DNA of 21,550 nucleotides from NCBI GenBank assembly GCA_021545665.1, contig JAJRTX010000331.1, positions 1 through 21,550 on the forward strand. The letters run 5' to 3'. The position numbers were made by a program, and so were the translations under genes. This DNA comes from Zetaproteobacteria bacterium. Lineage in GTDB: Bacteria > Pseudomonadota > Zetaproteobacteria > Mariprofundales > Mariprofundaceae. Shown here piece by piece: positions 6,837-14,271 of the stretch. Numbering within the stretch: position 1 is the stretch's first letter; every line of letters begins with the position of its first letter. The notes under the pieces are model-generated. The model was given only the letters and a program-made list of their open reading frames with translations. It did no database searches and was not told the origin of the DNA.

Positions 6837-7709
6837 ATGGCTATGAAGAGTATATTGATTCTGGGTTGTGGTTATGTGGGTGAAAATGTAGCTAAAGCCT
6901 GCCTTGCCAGAGGTGCCAGTGTGGTGGGTAGCACGCGTTGTGAGCAGCGGGCAAAGGAGCTTGAGGCTCTGGGAATTAAAGCGGTGCTTGCTGATTCTCC
7001 GGATATGTTGTCCAGTGAAATGCTCGCTTCTTGCGATACTGTTCTTGATTCAATTCCGCTTGAGCGTTCAGGGCAGAATCTCCGGGCAGGACAAGTGGAC
7101 TGGGTACCTAAACTGGCGCATAGGTTACAGCAAGTAAAATGGGTAGGTTATCTTTCTTCGACTGGAGTTTATGGTGATGCCGGTGGTGCCTGGGTGGATG
7201 AATCGTGGCTATGCAAACCGGGCAGCCTCAGGGGTGAACAGCGTTTGGCCGCTGAGGATGCATGGCTGAATTCCAGCCTGCCTGTCGAGGTGTTTCGTCT
7301 TGCCGGCATTTATGGGCCGAGCAGAAACATCATTGCGCGTCTGAAAGCAGGGCAATATAAGGTTGTGGAATGGAAACCACCACATTTTTCCAATCGTATT
7401 CATGTTGATGATATTGTGACGGCGCTGCTGGCAGCAATGGACAAGCCGAGGGCAGGGCGAATTATGAATTTGACGGATGATGATCCCTTGCCACATATTG
7501 AGTATGTAAGCGAACTGGCCCGGATTATCGGAGCTCCTGAACCAGTGAAATTGACGCCGGAAGAAGGTGATGTTCAGTTGTCTGCTGCGGCACTGGCTTT
7601 TTTTAGCGATAATAAGAGAATTTCAAACCGTTTGCTGCATGAAGAATTGTTACCTGAGCTACAATACATTAGTTTCCGAGAGGGTTTTGGCAGTATGATT
7701 AACCCATGA
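6837..7709 (+). CDS. Atypical SDR family NAD(P)-binding protein (YeeZ-like)
   Basis: Extended/atypical short-chain dehydrogenase fold (290 aa), resembling E. coli YeeZ and sugar-nucleotide epimerase-like proteins; substrate unknown. Seen: N-terminal Rossmann motif ILGCGYVGENVA (8-19) with GxGxxG, YLSSTGVYGDAGG (105-117) at the usual active-site strand, FRLAGIYGPSRN (about 157) and FSNRIHVDDIV (about 186-196), which match the 'RI-hvdD' signature of the family. The standard Tyr-x3-Lys is replaced by a region reading RGEQRLAAE, as is usual in YeeZ-like atypical SDRs. Start: ATG 6837 with AAGGA just upstream; a second ATG at 6843 is possible. The zincin gene follows on the same strand, starting 54 bp after its stop. 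Confidence 0.85.
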   Translation: MAMKSILILGCGYVGENVAKACLARGASVVGSTRCEQRAKELEALGIKAVLADSPDMLSSEMLASCDTVLDSIPLERSGQNLRAGQVDWVPKLAHRLQQVKWVGYLSSTGVYGDAGGAWVDESWLCKPGSLRGEQRLAAEDAWLNSSLPVEVFRLAGIYGPSRNIIARLKAGQYKVVEWKPPHFSNRIHVDDIVTALLAAMDKPRAGRIMNLTDDDPLPHIEYVSELARIIGAPEPVKLTPEEGDVQLSAAALAFFSDNKRISNRLLHEELLPELQYISFREGFGSMINP

Positions 7710-7763
7710 ATGTCAATACTAGGAATGATGTGCAATATCAATTGTGTCGGCTGGTATATCAGT

Positions 7764-8153
7764 ATGAATATTGAAGAGTTTAACACCGTCACTGAACAGA
7801 TTCTGAATGATTTACCTGAGGAATTCCGCCTTGCAATGGAAAATGTGGTCATAGTCACTGAAGACTTTCCCACCACCGAGACCCTGCATGAAATGCATAT
7901 ACTGTCACCTTTTGAGCTTCTTGGTTCATATGAAGGCAGGCCAGTGACTGAACGGGAAACTATGTCTTCCGGAGTTTTACCGGATATGATTCATTTGTAT
8001 CGAAAACCGATTCTTGCTACCTGTGCAGAAACCAGTGAAAGCATAGATCACTGTATAAGACGTGTGTTGGTTCATGAAGTTGGCCATTATTTTGGCTATT
8101 CAGATTCAGAAATGGATACGATAGAATTTTCGGCGCCATCAGCTACTATTTGA
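7764..8153 (+). CDS. Small zincin-like metallopeptidase (PF06262-type)
   Basis: Putative minimal zinc metalloprotease-fold protein, 129 aa, typical for this short family, whose physiological role is not established. Seen: N-terminal MNIEEFNTVTEQILNDLPEE, a strand VVIVTEDFP, then MIHLYRKPIL (about 75-84) and the metal site HEVGHYFGYSD (104-114), i.e. HExxHxxGxxD with a third acidic ligand. The frame is open back to an ATG at 7710 immediately after the SDR stop, but I chose the ATG at 7764 because family members begin at the EEF segment. No good Shine-Dalgarno is visible for either start. Probably cotranscribed with the SDR gene upstream. Confidence 0.82.
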   Translation: MNIEEFNTVTEQILNDLPEEFRLAMENVVIVTEDFPTTETLHEMHILSPFELLGSYEGRPVTERETMSSGVLPDMIHLYRKPILATCAETSESIDHCIRRVLVHEVGHYFGYSDSEMDTIEFSAPSATI

Positions 8154-8198
8154 GCTGGTGGCGATCATAAGCTGTGTGGAATGAGGGTAGTATGGCAA

Positions 8199-8227
8199 TT
8201 GCACGGCGCGATAACTGGCATTAGAAA
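8199..8227 (+). promoter_or_regulatory. Possible promoter upstream of fabI
   Basis: A -35-like TTGCAC (8199-8204), a 17-nt spacer and a -10-like TAGAAA (8222-8227) lie in the 160-bp gap before fabI. Predicted start is near 8234, giving a leader of about 80 nt. Box quality is moderate, so this is a suggestion only. Confidence 0.35.
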
Positions 8228-8243
8228 TGGAGCAGTCATGAAT

Positions 8244-8268
8244 AAAAGTGCCATTTACGTGCGCTTTT
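8244..8268 (+). terminator. Hairpin with flanking A and T tracts before fabI
   Basis: AAAAGTGC (8244-8251) pairs with GCGCTTTT (8261-8268) over 8 bp including one G-U, loop of 9 nt. The A-tract/T-tract symmetry resembles a bidirectional intrinsic terminator. It could end the SDR-zincin transcript, or act as an attenuator if the fabI promoter at 8199-8227 is used. The stem is short, so the call is tentative. Confidence 0.4.
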
Positions 8269-8313
8269 CATAAGCTGGTGATATTATTGCGTATAACAAA
8301 AAAGGAGTTCTCT

Positions 8314-9096
8314 GTGGGTATTCTGGAAGGGAAAAAAGGTTTGATTCTTGGCGTGGCTAATGACAGATCCATTGCTTGGGGTGTAGCCAAGGCGGCTAAG
8401 CGTGAAGGTGCGATGCTGGGTATGAATTATCTCGGTGAGATGATGGAAAAGCGGGTTCGACCTCTGGCTGAAAGCGTAAGTGCTGAGATCATTGAGCCGA
8501 TGGATGTTACTGATAATGCCAGTATTGATGCTTTTTTCAGCAAGGTGAAAGAGCAATGGGGAGGACTGGATTTTATCGTTCATTCGATTGCATTTGCCAA
8601 TAAGGAATCCCTGCGTGAACCTTTTTCTACCACTTCGCGGGAAGATTTTCATCTTGCTCTGGATGTTTCTGCATATTCATTTATTGCCTGCGCACAGCGT
8701 GCGGCACCACTGATGAGAGATGGTGGAAGCATGGTAACAATGACCTATCTGGGAGCTGAGCGAGCGATTCCCGGTTATGGTGTTATGGGGGTGGCCAAAG
8801 CTGCGCTTGAGTCATCTACACGCTATCTGGCGCAGGACCTTGGAACGGTTGGAATCCGGGTAAATGCCCTGTCTTCAGGGCCAATTCGAACTCTGGCAGC
8901 CTCCGCAGTTGGGGATTTTAAGAAGTTGATGGAAAAAAGTGCGCGTGGAGCGATGCTCAGGCGTAATGTTTCACAGGATGAAGTTGGTAACACCTGTGCC
9001 TATCTGCTATCTGATTTGTCATCAGGGGTCTCGGGTGAAGTGCACTATGTTGATGCCGGATTCCATGTTGGTGCAGGCGATCCGGGTATCGAATAA
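8314..9096 (+). CDS. fabI: FabI, enoyl-[ACP] reductase (NADH)
   Basis: Catalyses the last reduction of each fatty-acid elongation cycle (FAS II) in the cytoplasm; the target of triclosan in other bacteria. 260 aa, full length. Seen: N-terminal MGILEGKKGLILGVANDRSI with the FabI-type glycine motif, DVTD (about 64), VHSIAFA (89-95), and the FabI catalytic set Tyr145, Tyr155 and Lys162 in MTYLGAERAIPGYGVMGVAK; the C-terminus ends in SGVSGEVHYVDAGFH. The open frame extends further upstream, but I chose GTG at 8314 because AAGGAG lies 7 nt before it and homology starts at MGILEGKKG. aroC follows after 104 bp. Confidence 0.96.
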   Translation: MGILEGKKGLILGVANDRSIAWGVAKAAKREGAMLGMNYLGEMMEKRVRPLAESVSAEIIEPMDVTDNASIDAFFSKVKEQWGGLDFIVHSIAFANKESLREPFSTTSREDFHLALDVSAYSFIACAQRAAPLMRDGGSMVTMTYLGAERAIPGYGVMGVAKAALESSTRYLAQDLGTVGIRVNALSSGPIRTLAASAVGDFKKLMEKSARGAMLRRNVSQDEVGNTCAYLLSDLSSGVSGEVHYVDAGFHVGAGDPGIE

Positions 9097-9099
9097 AGC

Positions 9100-9201
9100 G
9101 TGTACTATCTTGTAAATTTGTACGCCATCAGAGTTGCTCCATGGAGTCAGGTCAAGGAACGCTTTGTAGATAATGACATGTCTCTGGCCAGGGGACTATA
9201 G
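9100..9201 (+). CDS. Possible 33-aa small ORF coupled to aroC
   Basis: Starting at a GTG 3 nt after the fabI stop, an open frame of 33 codons (first residues after the start [17 protein letters not shown]) runs to a TAG that overlaps the aroC GTG start (TAGTG). It fills the whole fabI-aroC spacer. The composition looks protein-like (aromatic start, basic middle, SLARGL end), but there is no strong ribosome site and I recognise no family. It may be a coupling leader for aroC or chance. Confidence 0.25.
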   Translation: MYYLVNLYAIRVAPWSQVKERFVDNDMSLARGL

Positions 9202-10262
9202 TGTCTGGTTCATCTTTCGGACAAATATTTCGCTTTTCTACAGCAGGCGAGTCTCATGGCGCTGCCTTGGTTGCCATTGTTGAAGGCTGTCCTGCTGGCG
9301 TTGAACTATGTGAAGCAGATATCCAGCCAGATCTGGATCGTCGCAAGCCGGGCCAGTCCAGATATACCACCCAGAGGCACGAAGCTGATGAGGTTGAAAT
9401 TCTTTCAGGTGTATTTGAAGGGAGAACAACCGGTTGTCCGATAGGTTTATTGATTCGCAATACGGATCAGCGTAGCAAAGATTATACTGATATCAAAGAT
9501 AAGTTCCGACCTGGCCATGCAGACATTACCTATTTTGAAAAATACGGCCTGCGTGATTATCGTGGTGGGGGCCGTTCTTCAGCGCGAGAAACAGCAGTAC
9601 GCGTTGCAGCCGGAGCGGTGGCAAAAAAAATGCTGTTTGAGGACGGTATTTCAGTAATTGGCTGGGTTGATCAGATTGGCCCGGTGAAGGTGGGTGCTGA
9701 TTATTTCGATGCAGATGAAATTCATAACAATCCGTTCTTCTGTCCGGATGCCGGTGCGGCGCAGAAGATGGCAGATTTTATGGATGCTTTGCGTAAACAG
9801 GGCGATTCAATTGGTGCCAGTGTGAGTGTTGAGGCTCATGGGACTATTCCCGGTCTGGGTGAACCCGTGTTTGATCGTCTCGATGCCGATATTGCCAAGT
9901 CATTGATGAGTATTCCAGCAGTGAAGGGCGTAGAGATTGGAGATGGTTTTTCCTGTATTGAGGCCAGAGGATCTGAGTTTGGTGATGCTATTCGTGCCGA
10001 TGGTTTCCAGAGTAATCATGCTGGTGGCATACTTGGTGGCATTTCCAACGGTGATACCATTCGAGCCCGTCTTGCACTCAAACCGACATCATCCATTTTA
10101 AAACCGAGACTTACTGTCGACATCCATGGTAATGAAACCGACATTGTGACCAAGGGGCGCCATGATCCCTGTGTGGGCATTCGTGCAGTCCCTATTGCTG
10201 AAGCGATGCTGGCACTGGTGCTGGCGGATCATCTGTTAAGACATCGTTCCAGTAGAATCTGA
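9201..10262 (+). CDS. aroC: AroC, chorismate synthase
   Basis: Converts EPSP to chorismate, the last step of the shikimate pathway, using reduced FMN. 353 aa, normal. Seen: the N-terminal signature STAGESHG (13-20), RRKPGQSRY (about 47-55), [12 protein letters not shown], the FMN/phosphate-binding [11 protein letters not shown] (121-131) and the C-terminal [18 protein letters not shown]. Start is GTG at 9201 with AGGGG about 7 nt upstream. It lies downstream of fabI on the same strand and ends facing the convergent mlaA-like gene, 48 bp away; no clear terminator hairpin was seen in that gap. Confidence 0.97.
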   Translation: MSGSSFGQIFRFSTAGESHGAALVAIVEGCPAGVELCEADIQPDLDRRKPGQSRYTTQRHEADEVEILSGVFEGRTTGCPIGLLIRNTDQRSKDYTDIKDKFRPGHADITYFEKYGLRDYRGGGRSSARETAVRVAAGAVAKKMLFEDGISVIGWVDQIGPVKVGADYFDADEIHNNPFFCPDAGAAQKMADFMDALRKQGDSIGASVSVEAHGTIPGLGEPVFDRLDADIAKSLMSIPAVKGVEIGDGFSCIEARGSEFGDAIRADGFQSNHAGGILGGISNGDTIRARLALKPTSSILKPRLTVDIHGNETDIVTKGRHDPCVGIRAVPIAEAMLALVLADHLLRHRSSRI

Positions 10263-10310
10263 CAGGCTCCTTGTTGGGCTGATTTCTCTTTACTATCTGA
10301 TACCTTCCAC

Positions 10311-11483
10311 TTATTTGTTGCTTATGCTTATCCATGCCCCAGTCAGGCCAGTGCGGGCTTTGAGTTCATCAAGATGAGTGTTTGCCTCGGCTTTACTGTT
10401 ATATCGACCACCACGCAGTCGATACCAGATTCGATTTTTTATGGTGACCTGATAAATTTCACTCTTGACCCCCAGTTTTGAAATTCGACCCTGTTCTGCG
10501 GCTGCTTCAACTTCAGAATAATGTGATGACAGATAAATCACATACACTTTTTTCTGCAACTCTGGCTGAGCGGAAGAGTCGTTATTGACTTCGACTTGCT
10601 TCATTTCATCCGGAGATTGCTGCGGCTCAGTTTTTGCATCCGCAACAGGCATGGTTGGCTGATCCGGCATAGTGCCTGCAGGGGGGGGATCTTCCAGACG
10701 AATCCTGGGTTTCAGAGGTACTTCTTCAGTTTCATCATCTTTGGCATCGAAATCGTCTTCTTCCCAGTCATCGTCGTTATTTTCCAATGCTGGTGGATTA
10801 CCATCATAAATTCGGTAAGTGCGGTTCTGCACATAGGCTTCACGCGTAAATACATAGGGATCAAGAGCCAGTTCGTCGCGCATGTCTGATGCTTCCAGTA
10901 GACGGGCACGCTTATCAACATATTTGAGCGCTGCTACTGGAATGGTGATATATGGTGCCACGACAAGTGAGGCCCAGAACAGTGGGTCAGTGGCTGTAGA
11001 AACCAGAAAATCAGGTGTCTGGCGAACCGAGTTCGGTCCCATCAGCGGATAAATGATATATGCGCCCTGAGAAAATCCCCATACTGCCAATGTTTGGCCG
11101 AAATCTTCTTCATGTTTTGCAAAGCCCATCGGTGAGGCGACATCTACCAGTCCACCAACACCGAGAATGGTGTTAATCAAAAAGCGGATAAGATCTTCGG
11201 AACCCTGCTGTCCCTTACCCTGCAGGAAATCATTCAGAATAGTATTCCCGGCAGTGGCATTTTCATAAAAATTAGAAACTGCCGTGCGTACAGGTTTTGG
11301 TATTGCGGTGGTGTAGCCCCGTGCCAGAGGTTTGATTGTCGCCCGGTCAATATTGTCGTTGATTTTGTCTGTAACCCGGTTGGCAGATTGAATCGGATCA
11401 TTGTTATTTTGCGTAGTGGCACAGGCAGAGAGCATGACAGCCAGAAATAAGACAAGCATGGGTAAAGTGTGATTCCTGTTCAT
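10311..11483 (-). CDS. mlaA: MlaA-type outer-membrane lipoprotein fused to a C-terminal SPOR domain
   Basis: Outer-membrane phospholipid-removing lipoprotein of the Mla system (VacJ). 390 aa from ATG 11483, against about 250 in E. coli. Seen: a signal peptide with lipobox LSAC (Cys21) followed by Ala, compatible with outer-membrane sorting; the MlaA domain with NRVTDKINDNIDRATIKPLA, NFYENATAGNTILNDFLQGK, FLINTILGVGGLVDVA, DFGQTLAVWG and YPLMGPNSVR; a highly acidic disordered linker (WEEDDFDAKDDETEE) and Pro-rich stretch; and a final approx. 80 residues KKVYVIYLSSHYSEVEA to GAWISISNK that look like a SPOR (septal peptidoglycan-binding) repeat. The upstream open frame (to 11555) overlaps the tas gene and is not used. 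Other Mla genes are not in the window. Confidence 0.88.
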   Translation of the reverse strand: MNRNHTLPMLVLFLAVMLSACATTQNNNDPIQSANRVTDKINDNIDRATIKPLARGYTTAIPKPVRTAVSNFYENATAGNTILNDFLQGKGQQGSEDLIRFLINTILGVGGLVDVASPMGFAKHEEDFGQTLAVWGFSQGAYIIYPLMGPNSVRQTPDFLVSTATDPLFWASLVVAPYITIPVAALKYVDKRARLLEASDMRDELALDPYVFTREAYVQNRTYRIYDGNPPALENNDDDWEEDDFDAKDDETEEVPLKPRIRLEDPPPAGTMPDQPTMPVADAKTEPQQSPDEMKQVEVNNDSSAQPELQKKVYVIYLSSHYSEVEAAAEQGRISKLGVKSEIYQVTIKNRIWYRLRGGRYNSKAEANTHLDELKARTGLTGAWISISNK

Positions 11484-11545
11484 ATTAGACGAATTATGCC
11501 GTAGTCGACAATAAATGCACAGGCTGTCGTGCATTTTAAACCCTG

Positions 11546-12586
11546 TTACGGGCATGGGTTTGGCTGGCTCCGGTGAATATCTTCAATGCCTGAAATGCAC
11601 TCATCTGATAATTCTAACTCAATGCTGGCAATATTGGATGATAATTGATTCTCGTTTGTTGCTCCGATGATTGCTGATGTGACAAAAGGTTGATGTTGGA
11701 TAAATGCCAGCGCCATTTGCGCCGGATCAAGAGCGTATTCTCTGGCCAGATTGACATAAGCTGCCGTTGCCTTCTCAGCCTGATCATTGGAGTAACGCGT
11801 ATAGTGTTCAAACAGTGCCAGTCTGGAGCCGGATGGTCTCAATCCATTCAGGTATTTACCCGATAATACAGCAAAGGCCAGAGGTGAATAAGCCAGCAGC
11901 CCAATCTGCTCGCGACAGGCGATTTCAGCCAGACCCACTTCAAAACTCCGATTGAGCAGATTGTATGGATTCTGAATCGAGCAGATTCTGGACATGCCTG
12001 AAGTCTCGGCAGCTTTGAGATATTGCATCAAACCCCAGGGCGTTTCATTGGAGATGCCAATGTGCCTTACTTTGCCCGCCTTCACCAGATCATCCAGTGC
12101 TGCCAGTGTTTCTTCAATTGGCGTGCTCTCATCATGTGCCTGGTGTTGATAACCGAGCTTGCCGAAGTAATTGGTGTTGCGATCCGGCCAGTGGGTTTGA
12201 TAAAGGTCGATATGGTCTGTTTGCAGGCGGCGCAGTGAATGTTCGCAGGCTGTGATGATATTCTTTCTATCCAGCAGTGCTTCACCATTTCTTATATGGG
12301 GAACCCATGCGGTCGGGCCGCAGACTTTGCTGGTAAGAATGATTTTCTCCCGGTTTCCTGTCTGTTGCAGCCAGTTGCCGATGATGGTTTCAGTTCTTCC
12401 ATAGGTTTCTGTTTTGGGTGGGATGGCATAGAGCTCGGCGGTATCGAAAAAATTAACACCTTCAGCCAGAGCATAATCCATTTGCCAAAAAGCTTCGGCC
12501 TGCGTGTTCTGTTCACCCCATGTCATTGTGCCCAGACATATTTTACTGACCCGTAAATCGGTTCTGCCCAGTGAATTATATTGCAT
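11546..12586 (-). CDS. tas: Tas-like NADP(H)-dependent aldo-keto reductase
   Basis: Cytosolic (beta/alpha)8 aldo-keto reductase, 346 aa, strongly resembling E. coli Tas. Seen: MQYNSLGRTDLRVSKICLGT, MTWGEQN, the catalytic tetrad Asp48, Tyr53, Lys87 and His132 (in FFDTAELY, TSKVCGP and QTHWPDRN), the Tas-specific NYFGKLGY insert, GISNETPWG, QNPYNLLNRSFEVGLAE and the NADP-binding IIGATNENQL near the end. Substrate unknown; Tas overexpression is known to rescue a tyrosine auxotroph in E. coli. The ATG at 12586 lacks a clear Shine-Dalgarno. It lies 51 bp downstream of the FmdB-like gene on the same strand, so it may be read through from the redox operon, and 62 bp upstream of mlaA. Confidence 0.92.
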   Translation of the reverse strand: MQYNSLGRTDLRVSKICLGTMTWGEQNTQAEAFWQMDYALAEGVNFFDTAELYAIPPKTETYGRTETIIGNWLQQTGNREKIILTSKVCGPTAWVPHIRNGEALLDRKNIITACEHSLRRLQTDHIDLYQTHWPDRNTNYFGKLGYQHQAHDESTPIEETLAALDDLVKAGKVRHIGISNETPWGLMQYLKAAETSGMSRICSIQNPYNLLNRSFEVGLAEIACREQIGLLAYSPLAFAVLSGKYLNGLRPSGSRLALFEHYTRYSNDQAEKATAAYVNLAREYALDPAQMALAFIQHQPFVTSAIIGATNENQLSSNIASIELELSDECISGIEDIHRSQPNPCP

Positions 12587-12637
12587 AGGGAGTTTTCACA
12601 AAAGAATTGGCATATAAGAGGCTATTCCACTGTGAGT

Positions 12638-12862
12638 TCATTTGAATGATGGGCAAATACCACCGCTGCAGGCCGGGGCGGGTGAACAGGGAGTTGTGCC
12701 ACATGGCGTATCCGGGCTACCTGAACTGATGGCATAAGCAGAAATCAGTTTTTGCAGATGGCTGCTGCCGCAAAGTATGCAATTTACCGCGTCATCACTG
12801 CGCCGGACCAGTGTTTCAAAGCGGCTTCCGCAATCATCACAGTTATATTCGTAAATAGGCAT
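12638..12862 (-). CDS. FmdB-like zinc ribbon protein with Cys-rich tail
   Basis: Short (74 aa) putative regulatory or metal-binding protein. Seen: MPIYEYNCDDCGSRFE, the hallmark of the FmdB/CxxC_CxxC_SSSS family, with Cys8-x2-Cys11 and Cys28-x2-Cys31 forming a zinc ribbon, then LISAYA. The C-terminal 25 residues contain four extra cysteines (54, 59, 65, 70) in a Pro/Gly/Ser-rich context, possibly a second metal site. The ATG overlaps the TAA of the preceding gene by one base (TAATG), indicating translational coupling. It is the last clearly packed gene of the redox operon. Confidence 0.88.
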   Translation of the reverse strand: MPIYEYNCDDCGSRFETLVRRSDDAVNCILCGSSHLQKLISAYAISSGSPDTPCGTTPCSPAPACSGGICPSFK

Positions 12863-13497
12863 TAGTCCGCCTGGAAATCAATTGCAGCATGACTGCCATC
12901 ACAATACGGTTTGTTTTTTGAAGCGCCGCAACGGCAGAGGGCAATATTATTGTCGATTCTTGCTGTTTCTCCGCCAGCTTTGCATATCTGGTGCGGCCCC
13001 TCCAGAAGTAGCGGCCCGTTTTTTATGGTTTTGATGTTTAGTTTGCCGCTGGCAAGTTCAGCATCCGGATTGAATACCGGTACGTCCCCGGCATCTTCGA
13101 AACCAGTTTGCTTATGGGCGCCATCGCACCAGGGTTTGTTTTGTGAAGCGCCGCAGCGGCAAAGAGTAGCACGATAAGAATCCTGTTCTTCATCATTAAG
13201 CGTGAAATCTGCGACCACGGAAACGGGGCCATTTACTTCAACCGTAATTGTGTTCCAGGCCGGTTTTTTCTCAGCCAGGCCGTTCTTCAGATCGAATGTG
13301 AGGGCACCGGAAGGGCAGGTCTCAATCAATGCCGCCAGTGCATCCGCTTCGGCCTGATCGGGGAAAATCCATGGTCCTTTGACACCGGCGCGGAACACCT
13401 CGGGCAATCCGCGCACGCAGTTGCCGCTGTGAATGCAGCGCCGCGCATCAAAGTGAACGGTAATATCTTTTCCTTCAGATGTTTGTTTCTTACTCAT
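12862..13497 (-). CDS. YjdI-type Fe-S domain fused to two CDGSH domains
   Basis: Predicted cytoplasmic multi-cluster iron-sulfur protein, 211 aa. Seen: an N-terminal YjdI-like (Fer4_19) domain, with HFDARRCIHSGNC (Cys21, Cys27) and ETCPSGAL (Cys61), expected to bind a 3Fe/4Fe cluster; a middle beta-rich segment; then CRCGASQNKPWCDGAH (Cys113, 115, 124, His128) and CRCGASKNKPYCDGSH (Cys188, 190, 199, His203), each a complete 3Cys-1His CDGSH 2Fe-2S site. The ATG at 13497 is chosen over an upstream codon at 13518 because GGAAAGGAGAGG lies just before it. It starts 17 nt after the pirin stop and overlaps the FmdB-like gene by one base. Electron partner unknown; an electron-relay or redox-sensing role is inferred. 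Confidence 0.9.
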   Translation of the reverse strand: MSKKQTSEGKDITVHFDARRCIHSGNCVRGLPEVFRAGVKGPWIFPDQAEADALAALIETCPSGALTFDLKNGLAEKKPAWNTITVEVNGPVSVVADFTLNDEEQDSYRATLCRCGASQNKPWCDGAHKQTGFEDAGDVPVFNPDAELASGKLNIKTIKNGPLLLEGPHQICKAGGETARIDNNIALCRCGASKNKPYCDGSHAAIDFQAD

Positions 13498-13514
13498 GCC
13501 CTCTCCTTTCCGGA

Positions 13515-14234
13515 TCAATCAACATATGGGCCATGTTGATAAATCGGCTCCTCATGCGGCAGGCCGAAACACCACATGAGTTGTGCGCCCTCATCGCTTT
13601 CAATCTGAGCTGATATCTCATCCTCAATACTGACAGCCTGACCACTGCCGAGCGGTATCGCATTGATGCTGGCCTGACCATGCACAGCATAGATCAGACC
13701 ACGGTGTTTTGCAGCAATTTTGCGTTTTATTCGACTGCCCGCATCCAGTTTGATATCCAGATATTCCACCTTCGTATGCAGTGTGATGGCTTCTTTTTGA
13801 CCAACAATGGTACGAATATGGACACCATTAATATTTGATTCAGGAATTTTATCAGCCTGTAACTGCTGATAATCAGCATTAATTCGTTTCAGTCGCTGCG
13901 GCAGATTGATCCACAATTGAATGCCTGCCGCATGCCCGTCAGGGAATTCGGAATGTACAATACCCCGTCCCGCCGTAAATCTTTGCGCTCCTCCGGCCTG
14001 AACCATGCCTTTGTTGCCGAGATTGTCAGCATGGTTCATAGCACCGGCAAAAATATAGGTGATAGCTTCAAAACCACGATGTGGGTGATCGGGAAAACCA
14101 CCACTGCTGATGTCAAAATGATCCCACAATACGAACGGGTCGTAGTGTTGCATGCCATGTACCGGCATCAGCCGTTTGACGGTGACGCCATCGCCTTCGG
14201 GCACGGTAATTGCAGGATGAATGGTGATGCTCAT
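13515..14234 (-). CDS. Pirin family bicupin protein
   Basis: Metal-binding bicupin, 239 aa; bacterial pirins include quercetin 2,3-dioxygenases (YhhW type) and proteins reacting to oxidative or electrophile stress. Seen: FPDHPHRGFEAITY with His50 and His52, and GRGIVHSEFPDG with His94 and Glu96, i.e. the full metal-ligand set corresponding to human pirin His56/His58/His101/Glu103. The C-terminal cupin has the usual KHRGLIYAVHGQ and CFGLPHEEPIYQHGP. ATG at 14234 is preceded by AGAGAGG. It starts 37 nt after the CDGSH-GltS gene and precedes the YjdI-CDGSH gene. Which reaction it catalyses, if any, cannot be told from the sequence. Confidence 0.92.
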   Translation of the reverse strand: MSITIHPAITVPEGDGVTVKRLMPVHGMQHYDPFVLWDHFDISSGGFPDHPHRGFEAITYIFAGAMNHADNLGNKGMVQAGGAQRFTAGRGIVHSEFPDGHAAGIQLWINLPQRLKRINADYQQLQADKIPESNINGVHIRTIVGQKEAITLHTKVEYLDIKLDAGSRIKRKIAAKHRGLIYAVHGQASINAIPLGSGQAVSIEDEISAQIESDEGAQLMWCFGLPHEEPIYQHGPYVD

Positions 14235-14271
14235 GGCGAACCTCTCTGTTCTGACATTGGTCGGTTATACT

